From Aminobacter aminovorans (GTDB lineage Bacteria; Pseudomonadota; Alphaproteobacteria; Rhizobiales; Rhizobiaceae), in assembly GCF_900445235.1 (NCBI RefSeq), contig NZ_UFSM01000001.1, positions 924,501-988,500 on the forward strand: a stretch of 64,000 nt of DNA. Direction: 5' to 3'. The notes under the pieces are model-generated. The model was not told the origin of the DNA. It ran no database searches and was given only the letters and a program-made list of their open reading frames with translations. A program made the position numbers and the translations under genes. Below, piece by piece: positions 49,058 to 58,390 of this stretch. Each line of letters starts with the position of its first letter. Position 1 is the first letter of the stretch.

Positions 49058-51715
49058 ATGCGTTCTGGGGTTTCCTCACCGCTCGCGCTGACCGAGACGG
49101 GGCAAGGCATTCAGGCATTCGCGCGACGGCAGGCAGGCCGCGCTGCGGGCCTGGGCCTGTTTGCCTTCGTTGCCTTCGGGCTGGCGGCGCTCGGCACCTG
49201 GAACGTTGCCGACCCGAGCTTCAGCCATGCCACCGACAATCCCGTCACCAACGCCATGGGTTATCCGGGTGCGGTGTTCGCCGATCTCGCGATGCAGTTC
49301 TTCGGCCTTGCCTCTGTCGCTGCCCTGATGCCGGCGGTGATCTGGGGTGTGCTGTTCGTCACAGCACGCGGCGTCGACCGCATGCCCAAGCGCGGCCTGG
49401 TCTGGTTCGGATCGGCACTTCTTGGCGCGGCCATTGCCGGCTGTGTCGGCGCACCGCCGACCTGGCCTCTGCCGACTGGCCTCGGTGGCGTGTTCGGCGA
49501 CATGGTGCTCAAGGTGCCGGGGCTGTTCATCGGCGGCTATCCGACCGGGCTGATCGCCACCGTCATCGGCGTCCTGCTGATTGCGCCGGCGATCTGGCTG
49601 TTTGCCTTCGGCGCCGGGCTGCTCAACCGCGAGAACGGCTTTGCAGTGGTCAATCCCAAGCCCAAGCCCGACATGCGCGAGCAGGACTTTGCCAGCTTCG
49701 ACGACGAGGACGAGGACGAAAACGAGGGCGTTCTGGCGCTTGGCGCCATCACCCACTGGTGGCTGTCGGCCCGGGCCTGGATGCGCCGCCGCGCCGCCAA
49801 GCGGCGCGAACTGGAGGGCTACGACATGCTGCCGGTCAAGCGCGAGAGCGCCTGGCGGCAGGCGGCCGAGCGCGTCGAATCGGCGGAGCGCGCCGAACAG
49901 CGCGTTACGACAGGTGGCCGCGCTCGCGTCGAGCCCGAATTCTTCGCCCAGATGGTGGCGCAGGAGCGCTCGGTCTCGATCGACCCCGACGATCAGGATG
50001 TCTTCGGCGACGATGACAACGACATGCCGCCGGTGTCATCCGAGCGCCGGGCCGCCAATGCGCAGGTGCAGAATTTCCGCTCGCCGGAGGCTGGATCGCC
50101 TGCCGCCCGTGTCGCAGCACCTGCCCCCAGGCCGGCCCCTGGAGCGCGTGTCCAGCGCGAGGCACAGACAACGCTGATCGGCGCCGAAACATTCGAGATG
50201 CCGTCGCTGCATTTCCTGGCCGAGCCCAAGAATGTCGTGCGCGACGCGTCGCTGTCCAAGGATGCACTGGAACAGAATGCGCGCCTGCTCGAAGGCGTGC
50301 TCGAGGATTTCGGCGTCAAGGGTGAGATCATCCATGTCCGTCCCGGCCCTGTCGTCACGTTGTATGAGCTCGAGCCGGCGCCCGGCATCAAGTCGTCGCG
50401 CGTCATCGGCCTTGCCGACGACATCGCCCGCTCGATGAGCGCGATTGCCGCCCGCGTCGCGGTCGTGCCGGGGCGCAACGCGATCGGCATCGAGCTGCCG
50501 AATGCCAAGCGCGAAACCGTATATCTCCGCGAGATACTGGCGAGCCGCGACTTCGAGACGACCAAGTCGAAGCTGGCGCTGGCGCTCGGCAAGACCATCA
50601 ATGGCGAGGCGGTCATCGTCGACATCGCCAAGATGCCGCACGTGCTGGTCGCCGGCACCACCGGCTCGGGCAAGTCGGTCGCCATCAACACGATGATCCT
50701 GTCGCTGCTCTACCGCATGACGCCGCAGGAATGCCGCCTGATCATGATCGATCCGAAGATGCTGGAACTGTCGGTCTATGACGGCATTCCGCATCTTCTG
50801 ACGCCTGTCGTCACGGATCCGAAGAAGGCCGTGGTGGCGCTGAAGTGGACGGTGCGGGAGATGGAAGACCGCTACCGCAAGATGTCCAAGGTCGGCGTGC
50901 GCAACATCGACGGCTTCAATGCACGCGTCAGCCAGGCGGAGAAGAAGGGCGAGCAGATTTCGCGCACGGTGCAAACAGGCTTCGACCGCCAGACCGGCGA
51001 GGCGATCTACGAGACCGAGAATCTCGATCTGGCGCCGCTGCCATACATAGTCGTCATCATCGACGAAATGGCCGACCTGATGATGGTCGCCGGCAAGGAC
51101 ATCGAGGGTGCTGTCCAGCGGCTGGCGCAGATGGCCCGTGCCGCCGGCATCCACGTCATCATGGCAACCCAGCGTCCGTCGGTCGACGTCATCACCGGCA
51201 CCATCAAGGCCAATTTCCCGACCCGCATATCGTTCCAGGTGACGTCGAAGATCGACAGCCGCACCATTCTGGGCGAGCAGGGCGCCGAGCAACTGCTCGG
51301 CATGGGCGACATGCTCTACATGGCCGGCGGCGGCCGCATCCAGCGCGTCCACGGCCCGTTCGTCGCCGACGAAGAGGTCGAAAAGGTCGTCGCCCATCTC
51401 AAGCTGCAGGGCGTGCCGGAATATCTCGACGCCATCACCGAGGATGACGGCGAGGACGAGGATGAGCCGTCGGGCAAGGGTGGCGGCAATGGCGGCGGCA
51501 ATTTCGAGGATTCGGACGACCCCTACGACCAGGCGGTCTCGGTGGTGCTGCGCGACGGCAAGGCGTCGACGAGCTACATCCAGCGCCGCCTTGGCATCGG
51601 CTACAACCGCGCCGCCTCGATCATCGAGCGGATGGAGCAGGAGGGCATCGTCGGTCCGGCAAATCATGCCGGCAAGCGCGAGATTCTGGTGCCGACGGAA
51701 GACGACAAGATGTAG
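49058..51715 (+). CDS. ftsK: DNA translocase FtsK
   Basis: Septal DNA pump that clears chromosomes from the division plane and activates XerCD. 885 residues: four N-terminal helices (to about 200), an acidic/Pro linker, motor domain with Walker A GTTGSGKS at 533-540, Walker [45 protein letters not shown], and the C-terminal gamma winged helix [44 protein letters not shown] that reads KOPS. ATG at 49058 (after GACGAGG) is chosen; ATG at 49013 is alternative. Confidence 0.96.
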   Translation: MRSGVSSPLALTETGQGIQAFARRQAGRAAGLGLFAFVAFGLAALGTWNVADPSFSHATDNPVTNAMGYPGAVFADLAMQFFGLASVAALMPAVIWGVLFVTARGVDRMPKRGLVWFGSALLGAAIAGCVGAPPTWPLPTGLGGVFGDMVLKVPGLFIGGYPTGLIATVIGVLLIAPAIWLFAFGAGLLNRENGFAVVNPKPKPDMREQDFASFDDEDEDENEGVLALGAITHWWLSARAWMRRRAAKRRELEGYDMLPVKRESAWRQAAERVESAERAEQRVTTGGRARVEPEFFAQMVAQERSVSIDPDDQDVFGDDDNDMPPVSSERRAANAQVQNFRSPEAGSPAARVAAPAPRPAPGARVQREAQTTLIGAETFEMPSLHFLAEPKNVVRDASLSKDALEQNARLLEGVLEDFGVKGEIIHVRPGPVVTLYELEPAPGIKSSRVIGLADDIARSMSAIAARVAVVPGRNAIGIELPNAKRETVYLREILASRDFETTKSKLALALGKTINGEAVIVDIAKMPHVLVAGTTGSGKSVAINTMILSLLYRMTPQECRLIMIDPKMLELSVYDGIPHLLTPVVTDPKKAVVALKWTVREMEDRYRKMSKVGVRNIDGFNARVSQAEKKGEQISRTVQTGFDRQTGEAIYETENLDLAPLPYIVVIIDEMADLMMVAGKDIEGAVQRLAQMARAAGIHVIMATQRPSVDVITGTIKANFPTRISFQVTSKIDSRTILGEQGAEQLLGMGDMLYMAGGGRIQRVHGPFVADEEVEKVVAHLKLQGVPEYLDAITEDDGEDEDEPSGKGGGNGGGNFEDSDDPYDQAVSVVLRDGKASTSYIQRRLGIGYNRAASIIERMEQEGIVGPANHAGKREILVPTEDDKM

Positions 51716-51833
51716 GATCGGGGAACCGGCGATCACGTTTTCGCGTTCAGTGCGCGAGGCCGTGAACCATGTCAAACTTCAGCCCTACTAAGTGCCGATA
51801 CAACCGTCGAACTGGAATGAGAGAGTAACCGGC

Positions 51834-52490
51834 ATGAACGACATCCGCACCCCGACCCGCCGACGCCTGCTCGGCTTCGCGGCCGCGATCGCGCTGACCG
51901 CGACGCCGCTGGTCGCCTTCAATGGCCCGGCCCAGGCACAAGGCTCCGATGCCGCCCAGCGCATCGCCGATCATTTCGCGAGCGTGCGCTCGATGTCGGG
52001 CGAGTTCGTGCAGTTCGGTCCGCGCGGCGAGCAGACCGGCGGCAAGTTCTTCCTGCAGCGTCCGGGCAAGATCCGCTTCAACTACGAGGCACCGTCGAAC
52101 TTCAAGGTCATTTCTGACGGCCAGTCGGTGGTCATCCTGAATTCGAAGATGCGCACCTCCGACCTCTACCCACTGTCGAAGACGCCGCTGAAGCTGTTGC
52201 TCGACGAGCGCATCGACCTCAGTGGCAACAAGGTCAAGAGCGTCACCGAAGAGGACGACCTGACCACAATCAAGCTGTCGGACAAGCAGGTCTTCGGCAA
52301 CTCGACCATCACCATGATGTTCGACCCCAAGACCTACGAATTGCGCCAGTGGACGATTACCGACGCCCAGGGCAAGGACACCACCGTGATGGTGTTCAAC
52401 GTCAAGCAGGGCGGTTCCTTCCCGGGTGATACGTTCAAGATCGACTACAAGCTCAATCGCGAGCTGAACGCCCAGAAGAAGAGCGACTAA
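51834..52490 (+). CDS. lolA: Outer-membrane lipoprotein carrier LolA
   Basis: 218 residues with a twin-arginine-like signal peptide (RRRLLGFAAAIALTATPLVAFNGPAQA). The LolA fold is visible from FASVRSMSGEFVQFGPRGEQTGGKFFLQRPGKIRFNYEAPSNFKVISDGQSVVI to FNVKQGGSFPGDTFKIDYK. Shuttles lipoproteins across the periplasm. It follows ftsK, as often in alphaproteobacteria. ATG at 51834 is preferred to the upstream frame extension. Confidence 0.92.
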   Translation: MNDIRTPTRRRLLGFAAAIALTATPLVAFNGPAQAQGSDAAQRIADHFASVRSMSGEFVQFGPRGEQTGGKFFLQRPGKIRFNYEAPSNFKVISDGQSVVILNSKMRTSDLYPLSKTPLKLLLDERIDLSGNKVKSVTEEDDLTTIKLSDKQVFGNSTITMMFDPKTYELRQWTITDAQGKDTTVMVFNVKQGGSFPGDTFKIDYKLNRELNAQKKSD

Positions 52491-52674
52491 GAGGCCGCCC
52501 GCTCACGCTCCTCTGCCGGTCATCTGACGCGGCAAGCCCTGTGCGAGGCCTCATTCGATGAATTGCCCGGCTTAGTTGTGGACATCGGCGGCGCGCGCGC
52601 CGCATCGGGCATCGCGCCTTGTCATCGCAGGTCGGTGCTGGCAGGTTCCGCCGCAACTTTTGCCGGAACCTGCC

Positions 52675-53481
52675 ATGCCCTTTTCCATCGCCACCTGGAA
52701 CATCAACTCCGTGCGTCTGCGCATGCCGCTGGTCGAGCGGCTGCTGAACGAGTACGCGCCCGACGTGCTGTGCCTGCAGGAGACCAAGTGCCCCGATGAC
52801 CAGTTTCCGTCGGCAGCTTTCCGCAAGGCCGGCTACGAGCACATCGCCTTCCATGGCCAGAAGGGCTATCACGGCGTCGCCACGGTGGCGCGGCGGCCGC
52901 TGGAAATCGTCGAGAAGCGCCGCTTCTGCGAGATCGACGACAGCCGGCACCTGTCGGTGCGTTTCGAGGCCGGCGGCAAGAAGGTCGTGTTGCACAATTT
53001 CTATGTTCCGGCAGGCGGCGATGAGCCCGATGTCGAGATCAATCCGAAATTCCGCCACAAGCTCGGCTTCGTTTCCGAGATGAACGCGATCCGCGCCGAC
53101 CATGACGAAGGGTCGGCCTCGGTGTTGGTCGGCGACCTCAACATCGCGCCGCTGGAGCACGACGTCTGGTCGCACAAGCAATTGCTCAACGTCGTCAGCC
53201 ACACGCCCGTCGAGACCGAAAGCTTCGAGGCGATGCGCAAGGCCGGCGAGTGGGTCGACCTGATGCGGCTCAATGTGCCCGACGACCAGAAGATCTACAC
53301 TTGGTGGAGCTACAGGGCGAAGGACTGGGAGACCTCCAACCGCGGCCGACGGCTCGATCACGTCTGGTCCTCGGCAAACCTTGCGCCGCGGCTTACCGGC
53401 ATCGACATCCTGAGCGCCGCGCGTGGCTGGGAGCGGCCGTCGGATCATGTGCCGGTCATAGCGCGCTTCGACCTCGACTGA
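52675..53481 (+). CDS. xthA: Exodeoxyribonuclease III
   Basis: 268 residues; AP endonuclease and 3'-5' exonuclease of base-excision repair. Motifs: IATWNINSVRLR, LCLQETKCPDDQFP (metal Glu), HNFYVPAGGDEPDVEI, VGDLNIAPLEHDVW (catalytic Asp/Asn) and the end WERPSDHVPVIARFDLD (catalytic His). ATG at 52675 gives MPFSIATWNINS; further frame upstream lacks the motif. Confidence 0.95.
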   Translation: MPFSIATWNINSVRLRMPLVERLLNEYAPDVLCLQETKCPDDQFPSAAFRKAGYEHIAFHGQKGYHGVATVARRPLEIVEKRRFCEIDDSRHLSVRFEAGGKKVVLHNFYVPAGGDEPDVEINPKFRHKLGFVSEMNAIRADHDEGSASVLVGDLNIAPLEHDVWSHKQLLNVVSHTPVETESFEAMRKAGEWVDLMRLNVPDDQKIYTWWSYRAKDWETSNRGRRLDHVWSSANLAPRLTGIDILSAARGWERPSDHVPVIARFDLD

Positions 53482-53613
53482 GAAAACCCGCCCCGGGCGG
53501 ACATCTGCCGCAGCTATCTGCGCTTCCGGTGCTCACGTACCGAATGTCCGCTCCGGTTGTCTAAAGCCGCACCAACTGTCTTACCGCAACGCGTTTTCGA
53601 GCGCTGTACGAAG

Positions 53614-54069
53614 CTACTTGCCGAATCGCGGCGCTAGGCTTTCGATGCGGGCGAGCATGTCCTGGAGGTCTTCGAGGATATGCTGGTGCAGCCGCTCTGC
53701 GAGTTCGGGATATTCCTCGAGGATGCGGTGGAACATCTTGCGGTTGAGCCGGATGATTTCCGAATCGATGGCGGCGGCGGCACTGGTCAGGCGCCTGGTG
53801 TCGGCAATGAGGGCGAGCTCGCCAAGCATCGAGCCAGGTCCGGCGGTGCCGACCTCGGTGCGCAAGCCGTCGACCTCGCGATAGAGCGCTATACGTCCCG
53901 ATATCACGACATAGGCCGAATCGGCTTCGTCGTCCTCGCGGTAGAGCTTGCGATCGGCGGGGAGGTTCACATTCTCCGCACCGAAGGCCAGCAAACGCAG
54001 CTGTTCTTGTGTGAAGCCCTCAAACAGCCTCACGCCGGACAGGATGCGGATGTCGTCATCCAGCGCCAT
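53614..54069 (-). CDS. Cyclic-nucleotide-binding domain protein
   Basis: 151 residues forming one cyclic-nucleotide-binding domain without a helix-turn-helix: LFEGFTQEQLRLLAFGAE start, GRIALYREVDGLRTEVGTAGPGSMLGELALIADTRRLTSAAAA (phosphate-binding cassette, here with Arg-Arg), and helical C-terminus. Probably a regulatory or scaffold protein rather than a DNA-binding CRP. It lies 128 bases downstream of the CenR-like gene, same strand; a hairpin (CCCGAAAA/TTTTCGGG at 54155-54180) separates them. Confidence 0.85.
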   Translation of the reverse strand: MALDDDIRILSGVRLFEGFTQEQLRLLAFGAENVNLPADRKLYREDDEADSAYVVISGRIALYREVDGLRTEVGTAGPGSMLGELALIADTRRLTSAAAAIDSEIIRLNRKMFHRILEEYPELAERLHQHILEDLQDMLARIESLAPRFGK

Positions 54070-54197
54070 TATGTCCCCGACTTCTCAGACTGGCTCCCTT
54101 CCCTGTTGTTAGCCGGTTCCCCGTTCCAAACTAACAACATATTCTGCTTATCCCCCCGAAAACCAAAGCCGATTTTCGGGCCGGTTCAGCAAACCAG

Positions 54198-54881
54198 TCA
54201 GGGGACCAGCTTGTATCCGCCGCTTTCTGTCACAAGAATTTCAGCATTGGAAGGATCGCGCTCGATCTTCTGGCGCAGCCGGTAGACATGGGTTTCCAGC
54301 GTGTGGGTCGTAACCCCCGAATTATAGCCCCAGACTTCCTCGAGAAGGACGTCGCGGGTGACCACCTTCTGGTCGGCGCGGTAGAGATATTTGATGATCG
54401 AGGCTTCCTTTTCGGTCAGCCTGACCTTGCCGCCGCGGGCGTCGATGAGAAGCTTCTGGCTCGGCTTGAAGGTATAGGGGCCGACCGAGAAGGTGGCGTC
54501 CTCGCTCTGCTCGTGCTGGCGCAATTGGGCGCGGATGCGGGCGAGCAGGACGGCAAAGCGAAACGGCTTGGTGACATAGTCGTTGGCGCCGGCTTCGAGG
54601 CCGAGGATCGTGTCGGAATCGGTGTCGTGGCCGGTCAGCATGATGATCGGCGCCTTGTAGCCGCCCTTGCGCAGGATCTTCACCGCCTCGCGCCCATCCA
54701 TGTCGGGCAGGCCGACATCCATGATCAGCAGGTCGATGAGGCCAGCACGCGCCGCGGTGACGCCCTTGGCGGCCGTCGCTTCCTCAAGAACTTCGAACTC
54801 CTCGTAAAGCGCCAGCTGTTCGACCAGCGTGCTGCGCAAATCGTCGTCATCGTCGACGATGAGGATGGTGCGTGAGGTCAT
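54198..54881 (-). CDS. OmpR-type response regulator, CenR-like
   Basis: 227 residues: receiver domain with DDDDD at 10-14, phosphorylated Asp55 (LLIMDVGLPDMDG), Lys in YVTKPFR, and a winged-helix domain from about 130 (TFKPSQKLLIDARGGKVRLTEKEASIIKYLYRADQKVVTRDVLLEEVWGYNSGVTTHTLETHVYRLRQKIE). The N-terminus resembles the alphaproteobacterial cell-envelope regulator CenR; this assignment is from memory of the family and unproven. No histidine kinase gene adjoins it. Confidence 0.85.
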   Translation of the reverse strand: MTSRTILIVDDDDDLRSTLVEQLALYEEFEVLEEATAAKGVTAARAGLIDLLIMDVGLPDMDGREAVKILRKGGYKAPIIMLTGHDTDSDTILGLEAGANDYVTKPFRFAVLLARIRAQLRQHEQSEDATFSVGPYTFKPSQKLLIDARGGKVRLTEKEASIIKYLYRADQKVVTRDVLLEEVWGYNSGVTTHTLETHVYRLRQKIERDPSNAEILVTESGGYKLVP

Positions 54882-55029
54882 GGATCAATCCGTTGTTTCA
54901 AAATCAGTATTCAGTTGACCGCGGCAATCGAATGCGGAAGCTGATCGCCACAACTTTCAGCGGTAGTGATTTGTTCCGCAAGGCGATCATACAAGAAAAA
55001 TCAAAGGCGTAATTGGGGCGGGTGCATTT

Positions 55030-55560
55030 TTGCGCAATAGCATTTCGACAATCGTGGTGCGGGCGAAGCCCGGCGACCCGACCAAGGGGCTGATGCAGGT
55101 CGGCGGGCTGGTGTTTCCCTGTGCGCTGGGGCGCGGCGGCATCACCGCAAACAAACGCGAGGGCGATGGCGGCACGCCCCTGGCGACGATGCGGCTGCTG
55201 TCGGGCTATTTCCGCCGCGACCAGTTCGTGTCGGGGGGAAGCTGCTTGCCGATGAGCCCGATCAGCGCCGATCTCGGCTGGTGCGAGGTGCCAGACGACC
55301 GCAACTACAACAGGCCGGTGAAGATACCTTACGGCGCCAGCCACGAGCGCATGAAGCGCGACGACAGTCTCTATGACGCCTGCCTGGTGCTCGACTGGAA
55401 CATCAGGCCGAGGCGGCGCGGGCGCGGCAGCGCGATCTTCTTCCATCTGGCGCGGCCGGGCTTCACGCCGACGCAAGGCTGTGTCGCGGTCACGGCGCAG
55501 GTGATGGCGCGGCTGTTGCCGCAGCTGTCGCGCCAGACGGTGCTGAAGGTGGTGCGTTAG
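55030..55560 (+). CDS. L,D-transpeptidase (YkuD) family protein
   Basis: 176 residues with a YkuD-like active site: His139 in AIFFHLARPGF and Cys151 in TPTQGCVAV (pattern H-x-G/P-x...S/T-x-G-C). Early KPGDPTKGLMQVGGLVFPCALGRGGIT and KREGDGGTPLATMRLLSGYFR are the usual substrate cleft. No signal peptide is visible, so a secreted or exported role is uncertain. Start is TTG at 55030 (upstream GGGGCGGG), not ATG; further start choices inside exist. Confidence 0.82.
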   Translation: MRNSISTIVVRAKPGDPTKGLMQVGGLVFPCALGRGGITANKREGDGGTPLATMRLLSGYFRRDQFVSGGSCLPMSPISADLGWCEVPDDRNYNRPVKIPYGASHERMKRDDSLYDACLVLDWNIRPRRRGRGSAIFFHLARPGFTPTQGCVAVTAQVMARLLPQLSRQTVLKVVR

Positions 55561-55644
55561 GCGCTGGAAAGAAAGCGGCCCGAAGATCGGGAGACATGAT
55601 CCTCGGGCCGAGCGTGCTCCCAGAGTGAGCTTGGGAGATGGGAA

Positions 55645-55896
55645 TCAGCGGCGGTTCTGGCGGCGGGGCTGCTGCCAGCCGATGTCGAGCAAGCCGAGAT
55701 GGCCGAGTTCGGCGTCGACGGCCCTGGCGATATCCTTTTTGGCGATGCCGGTGTCGCGGCGATAGTGTTCCGACAACTCGGTCGCATCCTGCGGCGTCGG
55801 CACGTTGAGCGCTGCCCTCATCTGGCGAAACCAGTCGAAAACCGGCTGCAGCCTGGCCGGCTGAACGTAGGTGGCTTTCAGGACATCGGTAGACAT
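55645..55896 (-). CDS. Small hypothetical protein
   Basis: 83 residues: MSTDVLKATYVQPARLQPVFDWFRQMRAALNVPTPQDATELSEHYRRDTGIAKKDIARAVDAELGHLGLLDIGWQQPRRQNRR. Helical, with a basic Arg-rich tail. Family not recognised; the tail loosely recalls DUF1127-type proteins. Divergent from the LysR gene, separated by a region with two identical palindromes, so it is the probable target. Confidence 0.7.
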   Translation of the reverse strand: MSTDVLKATYVQPARLQPVFDWFRQMRAALNVPTPQDATELSEHYRRDTGIAKKDIARAVDAELGHLGLLDIGWQQPRRQNRR

Positions 55897-55920
55897 GGTC
55901 ATTTCCGTTTCGTCCGGACA

Positions 55921-55935
55921 TCAAATCCGGTTTGA
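55921..55935. promoter_or_regulatory. LysR-type palindrome, copy 1
   Basis: TCAAA-TCCGG-TTTGA, a T-N11-A palindrome, 24 bases upstream of the divergent small gene. Confidence 0.6.
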
Positions 55936-56005
55936 CATTGGTTGAACTGGGCTCATGATGCAGTGCTGAAAGGCAAAAGAGAAACGAGTAGTTCTTTCTC
56001 GACCA

Positions 56006-56020
56006 TCAAACCAAATTTGA
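56006..56020. promoter_or_regulatory. LysR-type palindrome, copy 2
   Basis: TCAAA-CCAAA-TTTGA, same arms and spacing as copy 1, 10 bases before the LysR start, where it would fit autoregulation. The two centres are 85 bases apart. Confidence 0.6.
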
Positions 56021-56030
56021 AGATCCGGCA

Positions 56031-56948
56031 ATGCGCTTCGTACCTGGGACACGTGCTTTGCGAACGCTGGCGGCTGCCGGCAAGCATCTTAATTTCACCC
56101 GGGCTGCCGACGAGCTCGGTCTGACGCCGGCTGCGGTGAGCCATCAGATCAAGGAAATCGAGGATCAACTCGGCGTCGTGCTGTTTACCCGCACCAGCCG
56201 CACCATTCGGCTGACCGAAGCGGGATCGGCATTGGTGGATGCCTCGGTCGATGCGCTCGACCTGCTCAACCGCGCTGTGTCACGGGCCCGCAAGATGACG
56301 CGCGGGACGGCCCTGCTGAAGGTGACGCTCGACGCGCAGTTCGCCTCGAAATGGCTGATGCGGCGCATCGACAGTTTCCGCAAGCGGCACCCCGACATCG
56401 AATTGCGCTTCGACATCAGCTACGAGGTGCGCGATTTCGACCTCGACGACGTCGACGTCGCCATCCGCTTCGGCATGGGCAAGTATCCGGGGCTGGTCGC
56501 CGACCGGCTGTTCGACAACATGATCATCCCAGTCTGCAGCCCAGCGCTGCTGGCCTCAGGTCCGCCGCTCAGGGTGCCGCGCGACCTGTTTCACCACACG
56601 CTGGTGCATATCGAATGGTCGCAGCAGGGCGTGACATGGCCGAACTGGCGCATGTGGATGGCGGCGGCGGGGGTCGACGACTTCGACGACAGCCGCTCAG
56701 TGGTGTTTACCACCTCGTCCGATGCGGTGCAGGCGGCGATCGACGGCAGCGCCGTGGCGCTGGCCGACTTCGCCATGGTGGCGAACGACCTGTCGGAGGG
56801 GCGACTGGTCCGGCCGTTCGACCTCGGCATCCGGGTGTCGCGCGAGTTCGCCTACTTCCTGGTCTATCCCAAGAATGTCGCCGATGACCCGCGCATCGTG
56901 GCGTTCAGAGCATGGATCCTCGACGAAGCCGAGAAAACCCAGACCTGA
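56031..56948 (+). CDS. LysR-family transcriptional regulator (GcvA-like)
   Basis: 305 residues. N-terminal HTH LRTLAAAGKHLNFTRAADELGLTPAAVSHQIKEIEDQLGVVLFTRTSRTIRLTEAGSALV is close to GcvA-type LysR. The C-terminal effector domain shows FRKRHPDIELRFDISYEVRDFDLDDVDVAIRFGMGKYPGLVADRLFDNMIIPVCSPAL. Effector unknown. Divergent from the small gene at 55645. Confidence 0.92.
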   Translation: MRFVPGTRALRTLAAAGKHLNFTRAADELGLTPAAVSHQIKEIEDQLGVVLFTRTSRTIRLTEAGSALVDASVDALDLLNRAVSRARKMTRGTALLKVTLDAQFASKWLMRRIDSFRKRHPDIELRFDISYEVRDFDLDDVDVAIRFGMGKYPGLVADRLFDNMIIPVCSPALLASGPPLRVPRDLFHHTLVHIEWSQQGVTWPNWRMWMAAAGVDDFDDSRSVVFTTSSDAVQAAIDGSAVALADFAMVANDLSEGRLVRPFDLGIRVSREFAYFLVYPKNVADDPRIVAFRAWILDEAEKTQT

Positions 56949-57620
56949 TCAGGCGAAGCGCCAGACGGTGGTGCGCTTGACCTCGGCGTCTTCGAGCGCG
57001 CGGGTCACCGGGACCTCGTAGGTGGCGAGCTTTTCCAGCCGTTTCCCGGGCAGGTAGGAGCGGCCGGGATCGCCGACGAGCACATCGGCGCCGCGGGCCC
57101 GGAGCGCTTCGAACCACGGCACGAGCCGGTCGGCGAAAGGCTTTTCGTAGAAGACGTCGCCGGCGAGCACCACATCCCAACCGTCGTCGCGGCCGACCTG
57201 GTCGGCGCCGACGAAGTCGACCTCGACCACGTTCGCCTCGGCATTAAGCCGGATCGCCGCTTCGCAGAACGGGTCGATGTCGGCGCCGACGAGGCGGGCA
57301 GCACCAGCCTTCATGGCAGCTATGGCGACGAGACCGGAACCGGAGGCGAAGTCGAGCACGCGCTTGCCGGCTACGGTTTCGGGGCGATCGAGCACATAAC
57401 GCGCCAAGCCTTGCCCGCCGGCCCAGGCGAACGCCCAAAAGGGGGGCGGCAGGCCGATTTCGGACAGTTCTTCCTCGGTGCGGCGCCACAGGTCATGCGC
57501 CTCGTCGGCGAGATGGAGCAGGACTTCAGGCACATGCGGCGGCCGCATCAGCACCGTGTTGGCGCGGATGAAGGTTGCAGCACCCTCGGGCGTCAGGCGT
57601 GTCGGAGAAGCCGTGGTCAC
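56949..57620 (-). CDS. Class I methyltransferase (PrmA/ETFB-lysine-methyltransferase-like)
   Basis: 223 residues. SAM motif VLDFASGSGLVAIAAMKAGAARLVGADIDP, then motif with GDVFYEKPFADRLVPWFEAL. The N-terminal RTEEELSEIGLPPPFWAFAWAGGQGLARYVLDRPETVAG is typical of the protein-lysine methyltransferases related to PrmA and human ETFBKMT, where the substrate is electron-transfer flavoprotein beta; here that target is inference. Start is a GTG that overlaps the EVE stop (GTGA), so it is the last gene of the tsaD operon. Confidence 0.8.
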   Translation of the reverse strand: MTTASPTRLTPEGAATFIRANTVLMRPPHVPEVLLHLADEAHDLWRRTEEELSEIGLPPPFWAFAWAGGQGLARYVLDRPETVAGKRVLDFASGSGLVAIAAMKAGAARLVGADIDPFCEAAIRLNAEANVVEVDFVGADQVGRDDGWDVVLAGDVFYEKPFADRLVPWFEALRARGADVLVGDPGRSYLPGKRLEKLATYEVPVTRALEDAEVKRTTVWRFA

Positions 57621-58051
57621 GGCGCCTTGTCGAGCCCGGCCATGCGGCAGACTTCCTGCCATTCGTCAGGCGTCACCGGCTGGACCGACAGGCGCATCGA
57701 GGTGACCAGTGCCATCTTTTCGAGCTTCGGATTGGCCTTGACGTCGGCAAGGGTGACGGGCTTGGGGACCGGGCTGTGGTAGCGGATGTCGACGCATTCC
57801 CAGCGCGGGTCCTCGGTGGTGCTATCATGATGGGCGAGTGCACAGACCTCGGCGATGCCGACGACCTCGAGCCCTTCATTGGAGTGATAGAAAAAGCCGA
57901 GATCGCCGATCTGCATGGCGCGCATGTTGTTACGGGCGAGGTAGTTGCGCACGCCGTCCCACTGTGTGCCGTCCTTGCCCTTGGCCTTCAGCATCTCGAA
58001 GGAGAATTTGAAGGGCTCGGATTTGAACAGCCAGTATTTCTTCTCGCTCAT
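57617..58051 (-). CDS. EVE-domain protein
   Basis: 144 residues: MSEKKYWLFKSEPFKFSFEMLKAKGKDGTQWDGVRNYLARNNMRAMQIGDLGFFYHSNEGLEVVGIAEV is the standard EVE fold, related to PUA and YTH domains that bind modified bases. Function is unknown; neighbours tsaD (tRNA modification) suggest RNA. The ribosome site is AGAGGGGAC. Confidence 0.9.
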   Translation of the reverse strand: MSEKKYWLFKSEPFKFSFEMLKAKGKDGTQWDGVRNYLARNNMRAMQIGDLGFFYHSNEGLEVVGIAEVCALAHHDSTTEDPRWECVDIRYHSPVPKPVTLADVKANPKLEKMALVTSMRLSVQPVTPDEWQEVCRMAGLDKAP

Positions 58052-58070
58052 GTCGTCCCCTCTTGGCTGG

Positions 58071-58367
58071 TCAGGCGCTGGCAGGATTGTTGAACACCCA
58101 GTTCCACGGGCGGATCTGGACGCTCTCGAACAGACCGGCCCTGGCGTAGGGATCGGTGCCGGCAACAGCCTGGGCCGCGGCGGCGTCGGCGGCTTCGATG
58201 ACGACGAGCGAGCCATCCGGCTTGCCGTCGGCGTCAAGGAAGGGGCCGGCAAACTTCAGAGCGCCCTTGGCGTTGAGGTCGTTGAGGAAGGCGACATGGT
58301 CGGGCCGCGCGTCGAGGCGGACCTGGAGATGGTTCGGCTTGTCCTTGCAGAGCAGTGCGAAAAGCAT
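58071..58367 (-). CDS. YciI-family protein
   Basis: 98 residues of the YciI fold: MLFALLCKDKPNHLQVRLDARPDHVAFLNDL with the conserved Asp/His pair, and GPFLDADGKPDGSLVVIEAADAAAAQAVAGTDPYARAGLFESVQIRPWNWVF. Enzymatic role unclear. 19 bases before EVE and 23 after gpsA, so in the same operon. Confidence 0.9.
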   Translation of the reverse strand: MLFALLCKDKPNHLQVRLDARPDHVAFLNDLNAKGALKFAGPFLDADGKPDGSLVVIEAADAAAAQAVAGTDPYARAGLFESVQIRPWNWVFNNPASA

Positions 58368-58390
58368 GTTGTCCCTCTCGATTTAAAAGT

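Noticed and set aside
50036..51775. Open frame of 579 codons antisense to ftsK
   Set aside because: Shadow of ftsK with the same composition signature and no motif.
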